Shown here in pieces: positions 36,876 to 57,433 of a stretch of DNA of 64,000 bases (positions within the stretch are counted from its first letter, which is position 1; every line of letters starts with the position of its first letter). The stretch spans positions 3,100,001-3,164,000 of the forward strand of contig CM055612.1 of the NCBI GenBank assembly GCA_029379385.1. Reading direction: 5' to 3'. Origin of the DNA: Quillaja saponaria. Its lineage: Eukaryota > Streptophyta > Magnoliopsida > Fabales > Quillajaceae. Both the position numbers and the translations under genes were made by a program. The notes under the pieces were generated by a model. The model did not search any database. It saw nothing but the letters and a program-made list of their open reading frames with translations, and had not been told where the DNA came from.

Positions 36876-38456
36876 ATGAAACTTCCTCATCTCTCAGACC
36901 CAGAAGGCCTTTCTTCCATTTACAGCTTTCTCCAGAATTCATTTGACCAAATGAATAATGATACCCACAATAGCAATACAAAGAAAAGGCGCAGGAAAGA
37001 TAAAAACGATGGAGATGATGGTGATGCAGATTCATACGAGAAAGAAGGAAATTCGAGGAATAAGAAGAAGAAAGAGTTCAAGGGTATTTTGACTTCGATA
37101 TTGTTGTTGGAAGAGCAAGAGAAACATGACCAGGAAGAGCTTGATAAGGCTTCAAAGGAGGAATTTTTTCTCTTGGAGACGAACCATAAGCTAAAAACTA
37201 AAGCTATGGTAGAACAGTACTCCAATCTACAGGATTATTACACAGAAGTTGAAGAATCAGAGCGAATTAAGAGAAAGAAATCTAGGGTCATGGCTGGTGC
37301 AGTGGCTATGGCTGCAGCTTCTGATGGGTTGGAAAAGGTTCAAATTGATCATAAAGGCCTTAAACCTGGAGGAACTGCTGGTGGGTCAGCTGGCCAAAGG
37401 AGGTTGTGGGTTAAAGACCGATCAAAAGCATGGTGGGATGAATGTAATAAACCTGATTTCCCAGAAGAAGAATTTAAGAAAGCATTTAGAATGGGAAGGG
37501 CTACCTTTGATTTGATATGCGAGGAGCTGAATTCAGTTATTGTAAAAGAAGACACAACTCTGAGAAATGCAATTCCTGTCCGGCAGAGAGTAGCTGTTTG
37601 TTTATGGAGGTTAGCCACCGGTGACCCACTTCGACTCGTATCAAAGAAATTTGGTTTAGGCATATCAACCTGCCATAAATTGGTTCTCGAGGTTTGTTCA
37701 GCAATAAGAACTGTGCTAATGCCTAAGTACTTGCAATGGCCTGACGAAGTTTCATTGAGGAAAATCAAAGATGAATTTGAATCAATTTCAGGGATACCCA
37801 ATGTTGTTGGGTCTATGTATACTACACATATTCCAATTATAGCTCCAAAAATTAGTGTGGCTGCTTATTTCAATAAGCGTCATACTGAGAGAAACCAGAA
37901 GACTTCGTATTCGATTACGGTTCAAGGTGTTGTTGATCCAAGAGGGGTATTTTCTGATGTTTGTATTGGCTGGCCTGGTTCGATGCCTGATGATCAGGTT
38001 TTGGAAAAATCTGCACTTTCTCAAAGGGCTAATGGGGGGCTTTTGAAAGGTGTTTGGATTGTTGGGAATAAGGGATACCCTCTAATGGATTGGGTTTTGG
38101 TGCCTTATACTCAAAACAATCTTACTTGGACTCAGCATGCTTTTAATGAGAAGATTGGAGAGATTCAAACGGTTGCAAAAGATGCATTTGCAAGATTGAA
38201 AGGAAGATGGTGTTGTTTGCAAAAGAGGACAGAGGTGAAACTCCAAGATTTACCAGTTGTTCTAGGAGCATGTTGTGTATTGCATAATATTTGTGAATTA
38301 AGGAATGAAGAAATGGATCATGAGCTAAGATTTGAGCTTATTGATGATGAAATGGTGCCAGAGGTTGCTTTGAAATCAGCTAACTCCATGAAAGCTAGAG
38401 ATGCCATTGCTCATAATCTTTTGCACCATGGCCTCGCAGGCACTGCTTTTCTGTGA
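36876..38456 (+). CDS. Domesticated PIF/Harbinger transposase-derived protein (ALP1-like)
   Basis: Single exon, 526 residues, intact. The N-terminus is charged with two basic clusters (KKRRRKDK near residue 36; RNKKKKEFK near 60) that could be nuclear signals, followed by a predicted helical region. From about residue 165 it matches the plant PIF/Harbinger nuclease family: RLWVKDRSKAWWDECN, a helix-turn-helix-like region around VAVCLWRLATGDPLRLVSKKFGLGISTCHKLV, then the DDE_4 nuclease fold. The catalytic positions look lost: GSMYTTHI (about 312-319) where active transposases have GAIDGTHI, GNKGYPL (about 397) in place of GDxGYPL, and AKDAFARLKGRW (about 435) lacking the usual Glu. No flanking TIRs were seen. 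Relatives such as ALP1 and HDP1 act in chromatin complexes (PRC2 and the IDM acetyltransferase complex respectively). A nuclear regulatory role is inferred, not shown. Confidence 0.9.
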   Translation: MKLPHLSDPEGLSSIYSFLQNSFDQMNNDTHNSNTKKRRRKDKNDGDDGDADSYEKEGNSRNKKKKEFKGILTSILLLEEQEKHDQEELDKASKEEFFLLETNHKLKTKAMVEQYSNLQDYYTEVEESERIKRKKSRVMAGAVAMAAASDGLEKVQIDHKGLKPGGTAGGSAGQRRLWVKDRSKAWWDECNKPDFPEEEFKKAFRMGRATFDLICEELNSVIVKEDTTLRNAIPVRQRVAVCLWRLATGDPLRLVSKKFGLGISTCHKLVLEVCSAIRTVLMPKYLQWPDEVSLRKIKDEFESISGIPNVVGSMYTTHIPIIAPKISVAAYFNKRHTERNQKTSYSITVQGVVDPRGVFSDVCIGWPGSMPDDQVLEKSALSQRANGGLLKGVWIVGNKGYPLMDWVLVPYTQNNLTWTQHAFNEKIGEIQTVAKDAFARLKGRWCCLQKRTEVKLQDLPVVLGACCVLHNICELRNEEMDHELRFELIDDEMVPEVALKSANSMKARDAIAHNLLHHGLAGTAFL

Positions 38457-39139
38457 TTGAAATGTTGAATTTGTTGTTGTAAGTTTTAGTTTTCTTTTTC
38501 TTATTACTTTGTCATAGTATTCCTAGATTTGCTATTGAAGTCCTTCATCATTATTTGCTGAAGGGGCTTTGTAAAAGATATATTTGCCCCTTCTGCGGAT
38601 GAGTGATTGTCTTCATAGGTGTAACTTACACTAAACATTACAGACTTTGTAACCTAGCAAGTTCCATACTTCAATTCCAACTAAGAGATGAAAGAAATAA
38701 AATTATCAGGTTATTCTTTTGTAGTTATCGTGGATGGATTTATCTGTGTGTATTATCTAATTCAATGTTCGTGTAATCAAATTCTCGTTAATTCAATTAA
38801 TGGAAATGAAGTTCATAAACTTTTAATTGGTGAGGGTAAATCTCTAAAAATTATCGAGAATTTATCCTCTAACCCTGAAATTTATAATTAGCTAAAATGG
38901 GCTGTGAATCTGAGTCAGTGATAGCTAATCAATAAGCCACATTTTTAATGTCGGTGGTTTAATAAAAGAGCAAAATCTTTGTGTTCACACAATCAAGTCT
39001 ACTCCGTCCGTCCAGTGGTTCTCTGGCACGTGAATAAGCATAGATAAGAACCGACCAAATGTTTGAAAGATTTTACTGTCACCTTGTTGCCAATAAACAA
39101 ATTTTTAGCATTTAACATGACTAACGAATGTTTAACAGA
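38457..39139. other. Downstream region of the Harbinger-derived gene
   Basis: Contains that gene's 3' UTR at its left end. I see no other gene. Confidence 0.45.
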
Positions 39140-39375
39140 TGGGGCTGGCTCCCACTTTTATAGTAGAACTATGGGCTATTGGGGGATGGTCTAGGCTTTG
39201 GATCTGGGTTTTACCAACCTTACTCTAGCACATTACCTTGTAGATCATCAGTTGGCAAAGAAAGGAGATTCAATGTTTTGCAATTTTCAATTCTGTCCCG
39301 AACTGGCTAATCTTCTTTGGTGACAATGATATTTCAGGTGTTACCATACCTCGTCTTGTAAAACTTATGATATTT
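39140..39375 (+). pseudogene. Degenerate RNase H-like (RVT_3) retrotransposon tail
   Basis: Plus-strand pieces in different frames resemble the C-terminal half of the RNase H-like domain in plant LINE-type elements. First comes a LWAIxDGLxLxxDLGFTNLTL-like segment (39168-39225), then DHQLAKKGDSMFCNFQFCPELANLLW (39244-39318), then a GVTIPRLVK ending (39339-39363). Frameshifts and stops interrupt it, so it is a decayed fragment. No ends or target duplication could be set. Similarity judged by eye. Confidence 0.5.
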
Positions 39376-39595
39376 GGCTTTGATATAATTTTGTATGCCC
39401 AATCAAATCATCGAGATGACAAAATTAGCTTATACCTAAAAATCGAATCCCCAATTCAAAGATTGGTTTATACATCGCCCTAGTAACTCGTGTATATTGC
39501 ACATAATTAAGCATGTTTCTCCCAGTCATAATTCAACTTAAGGATGTCAGATTGGTTATCTCCCCAAAATAAACAACTCTGGCCACCGTGGCATA

Positions 39596-42500
39596 CTAAT
39601 GCGTCGTCTCATCATGGTCAGATGTTAGACGGAAAGGGAAATGTGCAAATTGGATCTTCAAGGAACGGGAATCAGATTTCTTGTCATCAAACTTGTAGCC
39701 TGCAAAAAAATTCACAACATATGATGCATTCATTACAATTTTAAAATGATCAAGCATTTTCTTGTTTAATTTATTACTTCTCATATAAACACGAAACAAT
39801 ATGCAGTTCTCATAAAAAACTAACAATGTAAACATATACATGGTAAAGTATGCAACTTTTCATAAGCAATATTAATGAACAGCACACACAAGTTTATATA
39901 GCACAAACATTTTCACTATCACTTCCCTTGTCCAATAATGTCCAGGAGATGAAGTTACTGCAGGAGTCATATTTTCCCCACTACTTCCATGATAGATCTC
40001 AAATAGAAAATTATTGTAAAGAGAGCTCATCACCTTCAAGTGCTTCCAAGGCAGTGTGAGCACATTTGGGGTCAACAAACTCTACAAAGCACAAAACCAT
40101 AGCCTTATCTCCACTCTGCATCATGCATGTTCATATTAAAAACTAGTAAACATTCAGGAAAAATCAGATGAAGAAATTAGTATAACTCTAAGCATCTAAA
40201 AATAATATGTAACAACAGCTTTCTGCATAATTAGAAGGGAACACAAGCTTATCAATCAGATATATCCAATCATGGTATTATTACAAGTTGAAACCCTACA
40301 TTCCTCAGTGTCAAGCATAATTCATGACTACTCTTACAAGAAAGTAGGATATAAACACTACCCACCAATGAAAAGCCCACAGGAACAAACTTATTGCTGA
40401 AAGATATATAGCGATTATCATGATCTTATCACAAGTTGGAATCCAACATTTGCTAATACCGAGTACAATCCGTGGTAGTGAAGGATGAGAATATATAGCT
40501 AACCCTACATTTGCAAAGATAAATAACAAAACCCAATAGAGATATTCCTATTCAATAACATTATCCAAATATAATTCAATTTATTTTCCCAGTAAAAAAG
40601 AATAAGAAAGAGAAATGAACTCAATAAACTTACGTGTCTAGGCTCCTTGTGCACAACTCTGATATCTTTATAGCCAATAAATGGACGGAAAAGATCTTTA
40701 AATACAAGTCAAGGCTTCAGATTGCAGAACCAACATAATATATACCATTTTAAACACATCCACTTTCATTTCTATAGGGCAAGTCCTTCATCTAGAACTT
40801 TTAACTGATAACCCCATGCCATTTCGCAAAATAAATACATTAGATAATAGATCTGGCATAAATCTGACACGGAAGCATGTACTAAATGCCAAATCTTCTA
40901 CTCCAAGTAAGCAAGGAATATACAAAGCACATGAATGTGTCCATACAGACAAACATATGCAAAGCAAAAGGATACGACCAACTTCTCTTCTAGTACAGTC
41001 AGTTGGAAGTCCGTCCACAAATAGAATGTTTGATTCTGCTGCTGGAACTGAAAGACCATCCATATTTTTTGTAGAGATTGGCCTGTCATTACTTATATCA
41101 GGAACTCCCTGTTGAATATCCCGTTTTCGACTTAATACATCTGAATCTTCTAGATCTAGAGATGGGTAACCCTTTAAGTGAGCTCCTGATGTAACACCAC
41201 CAATAACTGGCTGTTGACAAACACCAATACTCGCAATATCAACCAAACCATATGCCCCCGGCTGTGACGTGTTTATCTGCAGGTACTCCAAGTGAGAAAC
41301 TATCTTCTACAGTTCAACATATATAATGTAGTAACAGAAAAGTTGTTAATAAGTTTTACATCTTTCTGCGGGTAATCTGATGCAATACTCCGAAAATCAG
41401 TTGAGCTTGCTATATGATGAGATGCCAACGGCAGTGCTTCAGATGACAGGTAGCCAGGAAAACCGGCCCTTGCCATGCTTGCTATCAAAACCAAAGCCAC
41501 CAATCAAAACATCTGTGTTTTTATCAAAGTTTAATCAAACATGGTATAGAAAGAAACTAGCTATAAGTCATGAGGGCAATACTTACTGATCTTCTCCCAC
41601 TCTATCTTCTTTCTCTCACACACACACATTTCTAATGGATATCAACACTACTGATTGCATAAGAAGTAAGATAGCGATAACAAGAAAATAGATAATTGAA
41701 AAACAAAGGGTGAAAAGAGAAACTGAAGTTCCATATCAAATGTGGCCATTATCTAATAGATTGTCAGGCTTATTTGTGGTAACTGGTAGATGTTTCACTT
41801 TTGAGTTGCTTAGAATTCAATTTGAGTTCTCATTTTACAATCCTATTCCATTTCCAAGTAGGGTTCTCTAGTTTTGATATACGAACCCAAAATTTACTAA
41901 TTACCTTCTAAGTAGGTCTTAATGAGATACAAAAAGCTTCATAAGCATTGAGTTTGGCATGTTTTGGAATTTTATGAACTCAAATTTATAACTTCAATAT
42001 GCCTGGAATTCAGCTTTAGTGCTTGGTAATTTGTTTTCAAGTTCCGGATGATGATGAACCGAATTCAAATTTGAATCTGAATATTCGGAAATGCTACCGA
42101 ATTCAAATGCCACAATTTATTTGTATAGATATTCTAATTCAGATACTGAAATTCGAATACAAATAGTACACTATTTGAATTCTAGTCCAAAACTTCAGCA
42201 GTAGAAACACTGAAACATACATAATGATATGCACAACCTTGCATGAACAAAACTATCTTTTTCACTCTTCCTGATTAAATCAAAATCAGTGATACAATAA
42301 GCACCCATATTCCAAATACTCTGTACAAACACCGTTGACCATATGGCTGGTTGGAAATCAAAAAGTGTGATAAAAGTTATCTAACGAAAGCCAGTGAACC
42401 AAAGTAGCTCATATTATGGCTATGTCAAAATATAGTAGTCACACCAAGTTATTCAGCTTTAATATTGATTATGGCCCTGAATTAGATACATAAATTTCTA

Positions 42501-42775
42501 CATCTTGAACAGCACGATAGCTGCCTCAGCATTTACACCATCAGGTTAATATATAAACCAATAATTTCTGTAGTAAGCCTATCTTGGGCACGTGGTGGAT
42601 AAACTTTAAGGATGTAAATTCTAGGGTCGATGCTATAAAATCTACTTTCCCAGTTAACCGGTCTCTTAAACAATTCTAGGTATTCTTTTCTGAACAATAG
42701 GATTTCATGCAATTGAGAAACAGAAGAAGTACCTGCGTCTGCAGAAGCACCGTACATGTAGTAAGGATCCGCCAT
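39596..42775 (-). CDS. RRM-domain RNA-binding protein
   Basis: Minus-strand exons: 42733-42775, 41360-41481, 40979-41276, 40634-40695, 40034-40115 and 39596-39699. They give 236 residues with frame kept throughout. The N-terminal half (1-135) is low in structure and holds short conserved blocks (MADPYYMYGASADA, RAGFPGYLSSEALPLASHH, GAYGLVDIASIGV). One RRM spans about 137-222: RNP2 is NILFVDGL and RNP1 is the MVLCFVEF stretch, with FRPFIGYKDIRVVHKEPRHSGDKA between them and GYKFDDKKSDSRSLKIQFAHFP after. The RRM is most like the couch-potato/RBPMS-type RRM found in a plant family that also includes nuclear-speckle RNA-binding proteins. RNA target and location are unknown. The first exon is only 43 bases, so the start rests on conservation of the MADPYY-type beginning and on phase. 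Confidence 0.88.
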
Positions 42776-43112
42776 GGACAACAGATTCAGGTGCTCTCTC
42801 TCCCTCTCCCCGTTTGAGATTAATAGGAGCATGCAGTGCCAGTACTACCAATATTGGGGCATTCTGCATACACTCTACCCTGCACACACTCTACCCTGCA
42901 CATTTATGGATCACCATGTCGAACCGCCATTTATTACCAGACTAGGCCTTGACAACAAGTTTAGGCCGCGGAATGGGTTGTGGTGTAGCCGTTAACCCAA
43001 ACCCGTACACGATTCTTGCTTGATGGAAACAAAAAAAAAAAACGATAATTTACTACAAACCCGTGTAATTTAATTACTTTTTTCACTCAAAATCTTTTAA
43101 AATCTAAATTTA
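42776..43112. other. Upstream region of the RRM gene
   Basis: Promoter and leader of the minus-strand RRM gene. A short imperfect duplication of CACACTCTACCCTGCACA occurs near 42870-42903. No other gene seen. Confidence 0.4.
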
Positions 43113-43538
43113 TGCTGGGTTCGGTAATGTTATGACTTTTTGAGATATATTATTCTCATCTTATAGAGCTGCATTTAAAAAGTTATATTATTAGTGGTCG
43201 GTAAAAAGTTATAAAAATTGTTCTTAATAAATATAAACTATAAATTAGTAATTAATAAATTTATTATAAATCTACTATAAATATTTAAATTGATTATAAT
43301 ATATATTTATAATAAAAAAATAAATAATTAACTTATTGTATTAATTAATACAAATTTTTACTAAAAATTATAATTATATTAGTATTTTAAATTTTATAAA
43401 CATAAAACAGTTTTTAAAAACATTATTGGTTTTCAAAATTTTATAACATAAACAATTTTTTTTTTACTAAACATAAAAATTTGACTTATACTATTTATAA
43501 GTATAAATACCTTATAAATAGTATTACCAAATTAATTC
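43113..43538. mobile_element. Candidate Tourist/PIF-like MITE (about 426 bp)
   Basis: The left end TGCTGGGTTCGGTAATGTTAT and the reverse complement of the right end, GAATTAATTTGGTAATACTAT, share the core GGTAAT and align without gaps. Both ends are flanked by TTA (43110-43112 and 43539-43541), the PIF/Harbinger target. The interior is AT-rich and non-coding, with AAAAAGTTAT motifs also seen in the smaller candidate at 8986-9202. Degenerate TIRs make this tentative. Confidence 0.42.
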
Positions 43539-45078
43539 TTAGACAACTCGTTAACTTTGAATCTTTTAACTGCTAGTTCCCAACATCAATAGAAAAATAT
43601 GGATGAGGGGATGACGTCAAGAAGATAACCTCTCTTGTTCCTAAAAACAAGAGGGGGATATATGTGAAATAAAGGAACATAAAATATTCACAATACAATA
43701 TAATTAATTATATTATTTGCAAATATGAATAATTAAAATTAGAAACTTAAATAAATTATTATATAAAAAATTCGATGATGAATGCATTGAGATATACATT
43801 ACTAGTATAAAATTTTGAATATTATGTTGTATGTTAGCACAAATTCTAACCTCAAATTGTCAATAAATCACAATATTTGTTTTCTTAGTACATAAATTGT
43901 TTTGTTACTTATGTCTTCACACACATTTAACTGTAAATTGTCAAACAATATGTCGGTTTGTTAAAAAAATTAATAAATGTGAAGAATTTATAATTAAAAA
44001 AAATTATTCACACAATAGATTATATTAAACATAGAAAGTTATAAATTGTATACTATATATTAATAATAATATATTCATATTCAGTTTTTTAAATAACTAA
44101 TTTAACACTATATATATACACCAAATGCAAACATTACAATACCATACAAATCATTAAATTTAAACCAAAAGGAGTATTGCAGAAAATACATAATCAATTA
44201 GAGTTTTCAATTGAGTATGTACAAAGTAAAACAAAATATCACATTCATCTAAATTATGAATTAAAAACAAATCATTAAACATGTGACCCATTAATTACAC
44301 CTCAAAATCATAAGTATTAATGAATACTAAATTTAATTGTAACTATAACAAAAAATATATATGGTTGTCTTGTCATTGTCTATGCAAATCTCATTATTAT
44401 TATTATTTTTTAAAATTTATAGTCGGTTTTATATATAAAATACTTGGTGCACTTAATATTTTATAATTTAATTAAGAAAATTTAAGGAGAGAGATAGAGA
44501 TTAGAGAGGAGCAAAATAATATAAGAAAGTTATGCATTTGTACAACTCACATCCAGTGGAGATAGTACTTTCGCACTGTAGAGCTTAGTAAGCACCACAC
44601 TAGATTACAGGATGTGTAAGTAAAGACAGTCAATCAATGACCATAGAATTTTAATAAATTCGACATCCTATGCAAGGAGAGTGGGCAACACGAACCAATC
44701 ACGAAAATGTGAGAATATCATTTAAAGTGTAGCACAGATAATAAACAGCTATGTTCCCCTACATGTAATGTTCCAACATTCATATTGCCAGGTCATAAAA
44801 GAGGCCAAACAAAAGCTACGTGGCAGGACAGGAGAAGGTAGGTTGGTGAATTAAGAAAATACAGTGAATGTACTGGATAATTTTGGGCCCCACATTTTGG
44901 TAAGCCAGGAGTTTATTTACATTTTTCTGAAATGGAAAATTTCCCATCATCTCCTTACTGCTGCAATAAATGAGAGCTTCAGATACATAGATGATACTCT
45001 ACTCTACTTGGTGTCCCTTACCATTATCAAAGACACTCTCAAAAGCGCAGTGCTAGAGCCAGAGCGAGAGAGAGGGAG
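43539..45078. other. AT-rich intergenic region upstream of the NDR kinase
   Basis: No gene recognised. The right end (from about 44880) becomes less AT-rich and includes the probable leader of the NDR kinase gene with a GA-rich stretch (45054-45080) just before its ATG. Confidence 0.45.
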
Positions 45079-53924
<8,846 letters not shown>

Positions 53925-54744
53925 AGAGGAAATCTCGTCCCGTTGATGTTTTCCATGTGTGTGCTTATTTTGGATAGTCATTTACCAAAACCAGCATTTC
54001 TAGTATATTAGTGCCCTGCAATTTGCAGGACCACTGTGTACAGCAAGTATTTGATGAGCTTTGCAGAAGCCCGAAGAGGGTAGCACTTCTGTTTTAAGGC
54101 CTCGTGTAATAGAATTCGCGTATAGGGACAGATTTGTGGAACATTGAGCATTCCTGCCTGCCCAGGTTGGCTAGTGGTAGACTTGCCTTCTCTAGTGGCA
54201 GTTTCTAGTGAAATTACTAAGAAACTGAAAAAAACTTTTTGATGGAATTATTGAATGTTTGATTTCTGGTATTATTGGACGTTTTAATGGTGAAATTAAC
54301 ATTAGCTGTAGAGAAAGCAATACATGCTTCTTTCCTTGAGCTGCTAAGTTTCAGAGTCTTTCTCAGTCCTCAGATTTATGTTTGGTGCACCAAGTAAATT
54401 GGACCTTATACATGCTCAATGGAAGCGCGTAAGTTTATCAGATGCAGCTGGATATTTGCAGGTATACGAGCCTCGACCAGCATCTAACAATCTCTTTTGG
54501 TTATTTTCGAGGGTACCCTCAAGGTTTGAGTAGGCTCCACGGTTTGTCCTCTTTTTTTTCATTTCGATTCTATTATTTGGACAATGGCCTTGCTAGCATA
54601 AAATAATTTCCCCTCTTAAATACCTCATCGATACAATCCAGACATTCCCAATTTATAGGAGCACAATCACTTCTTACCTTATTTATAATTAAAAATATGG
54701 GATAACGATGACATAAATATATATTGGAAAATCTTAACATATAT
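53925..54744. other. 3' flank of the NDR kinase gene
   Basis: The left part is probably 3' UTR of the NDR kinase. No further gene recognised. Confidence 0.4.
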
Positions 54745-55519
54745 TTGTGAGTGTATTTTATCTTATGTTCACATTTTCAAGTGGACAAAAAACTTAATAT
54801 TTTATTTAATTAAAACTCAAAATTAAAGGTTACAATAGTAATTATCCTTAAAAAATTTGTAAACCCACAATTTCAATTCCTAATACAGTCTCTCATTCTC
54901 TCTCTACACTTGCACGGTGATGGTTTTTTTTTTTTTTTCATGTCTCTGTCTATGCATCTAATGCAAGTTTGAAAACTTCAATCCATGCTAACAATAACCC
55001 ATACTCTAAAAAACCCAATGGAGCTCTCTGGATTGTAGTATCACCACTCACCAGCTTTTTTTTTGTCAGTTTCCGGATTAATCGTCAATTAGTCAACTAA
55101 TTGTTTTTCTCCTATGTATATATATGTTTAAAATATTACAAATCCTAGCCTTCTTGTGGCTATATGAAGGTACTTGTGCTTTCAGAAGCAATATTAATGT
55201 TTGCCATAGCTAGTGAGTTTAATTTGAGAAGCAACCCTTTAATGCATGGCCTTCTGTGATGGTTGTGGGATAAAAAATGCAGGCCTTCATTAGTTGCATA
55301 AACAGAGACATGAAAAAAAGAAAAGAAAAAAAAAAAGAAGCCATTGCCGAGCAAGTGTAGAGAGAGAAGGAGAAACTGTATTGGGAATTGAAATTGTGGG
55401 TTTACAAATTTCTTTAAGGGTAATTATTATTATAACTTTCAATTTTGAGTTTTGATTAAATAAAATGTTAGATTTTTTGTTGCTTAAAAATGTGAACATT
55501 GATAACATATACTCACATA
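54745..55519. repeat. Long imperfect inverted repeat (arms about 220-230 bp, spacer about 325 bp)
   Basis: Arm 1 (54745-54963) is matched by the reverse complement of arm 2 (55288-55519). A 55-base stretch beginning GTAAACCCACAATTTCAATT differs at only three positions between arms. Other shared blocks are TATGTTCACATTTT, TTTTATTTAAT.AAAACTCAAAATT, CTCTCTCTACACTTGC and CATGTCTCTG. Each arm ends towards the spacer in a T-rich tract then CATGTCTCTGT.TATGCA. No terminal motif or target duplication identifies a transposon. Arm 2 and the spacer encode on the minus strand a 41-codon frame from 55344 with a hydrophobic start (MASFFF...), whose frame depends on homopolymer length. Confidence 0.8.
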
Positions 55520-56317
55520 GATGAATATTAGAATATATATATATATTGGTAAAGGAGAGATATTGGAATATGAAGAATATATAACTAGATTTTAAGTTGT
55601 AAGATTGAAAAAACAAAGATTTTAAAAAAAGACAGAAAAAGATGTATGATTTTGTTGAGTTGGTGTTTTGCTTTTTCTTATGAAAATATGAATGACTAAT
55701 TTCTTTTTCTTTTTAATTAAATTAAGTGAGGGGCATTAGAAAAGAAAAAATAAAAAGAAAAAAAATGTAAGAATCCCATTAAAATTTTACAAGAACCAAT
55801 TCTAGCCAAACAAAAATTCTTAGCATCATTTTTGTTAGTTAACATGCAGTCAAAATGTCAATTTAGCGAACTCATTTAAAACTTTAATTAGAGAAAAAGT
55901 CATCAAACAAAATTGTTTTTAATTTCATTTTTTATTACTTTGTGATTATTGTTTATCTTTCACGTGAGTCAATTTTTACTAATATAATGATTTTGGTAGA
56001 GAGTTATTTTTCATAGCTCTTAGACCAAAGGAAATTATTGTTCAATAGAAAAGAAAAAAAAAAACTTTTTTTAAAATATCAATCAGTTAAATTGATAAAG
56101 AGTATTTCAAGAGTAATAACTCCTTTTAGCAACTTCTTCGCAGAAAAAAAGAAAAATATCTTTAGGCAATCAGAGAAAGATTTTTAGAAGAAAAATAAAA
56201 TAAAAAACTGGAAAAAGATTGGATTGGAGAATGAAAAGCAAATGAAGCAAAAAAAATAAAAATAAAAAGCAATGGGATGGGTGGAGATGCTTTAATATGC
56301 CCTTCAAGATTTGACAT
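55520..56317. other. AT-rich intergenic region upstream of the PP2C gene
   Basis: No gene recognised; many A/T homopolymers. It holds the promoter region of the PP2C gene at its right end. Confidence 0.45.
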
Positions 56318-57433
56318 GTGTCCCTCTCTGGCTATCTATCTCTCTCACAGTCACACCCTTCAGACTCTTTTTCTGTTGTCTCTTTCTCTATTATTTTCTT
56401 AGATGTTTTAATCTTAATATTTTATTTCTTATACTCCTTCTTCACTCCATTTCTTGCACATCGTAGTCTCAACACCCAGCCACACATACCCAGGTACGCA
56501 TATATATATAATATTCAATTATAGAATGAATAATCAAAGAAATGAACATAGCTGAGCTGTTAATGTTTAATGTTAAGCAAAACGCATACCTTGTTTCTTG
56601 ATGCTTTGTTCTTTTCCTTTTCCTTCCATGGATTTCAGGTGTTGAAATTCTATCAAAAGTGTGGGGGAAGAGTGAGGCAAGGAAGGAAGGAAGTCCCAGT
56701 ACAGTTCACAAAATTAGGTAGTGGCTCTTTTATCCTTTCTTCTTTTCACCTTCTTTATTGATCAATTGCATTAATTATTAGAGAGAGAAAGACAAAGTGG
56801 AGAAAGAGATGGAACGGTAAATTAAAGAGGCTGTGTTTTGTTGCCTCAGATCCAGGGAACTCAAAGTTGTATGTGTCAAAAGGTTTTCATCTTTTTTGGG
56901 TTTTCTTGTGATTCTTGGGGACATTGCCTTTCCCGGGTTCTTTCTCATGACCTCCTTTTCTTTATCTTTCTTGTGTTTAGAGATAAGGGGTTGGTTTCAA
57001 ATATGATTTAATCTTTATTACTATTAATTTTTGCGTATAAAAGTTTGATTTTTTTTTTCCTGCTTATTTTAAACCGTAGTTGATGGAGGTAGATAGAGAA
57101 TAATCCAGAGAAGAAGAAATTGATGAAGTTTAAAAAGGTCTATCCTCTATTTGTGGTTAAAATTTTCCACATAAGGAAGTATGGATCTGTTGTTGCTGAC
57201 CAGATCTGACTACCTTTTGGCTCTTCCATATATTGCATCCCCTGAACTGGCTCCCTCTTTCGGTATCATTGGGTCACTTAGGCATGGATAATGGTCTTTT
57301 GATATCCACCATTCACATTCTGAGATCATTTTCAATTGGAAAAGAAGGTGATGTTTTAGTTGAAAAATGACAGGTTGTGTGATTTTTGGGGAGCGGGAGG
57401 GTAACTTTCTGTACTATTCAGATAGGGATTTTG
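56318..57433 (+). other. 5' leader region of the PP2C gene with at least one intron
   Basis: A CT-rich candidate first exon ends ACATACCCAG/GTACGC (donor at 56494). A consensus acceptor GATTTCAG/GTG (exon from 56639) opens a second untranslated exon, with a possible donor near 56717. The remaining structure up to the ATG at 57434 is unclear. An upstream ATG at 57367 starts a 34-codon frame ending at 57471 that overlaps the main start out of frame, if that region is in the mature leader. Confidence 0.55.

Noticed and set aside
36876..38456. Active PIF/Harbinger transposon
   Set aside because: No terminal inverted repeats or TTA duplications were seen around the gene, the catalytic positions look changed, and the sequence matches a conserved domesticated plant family.
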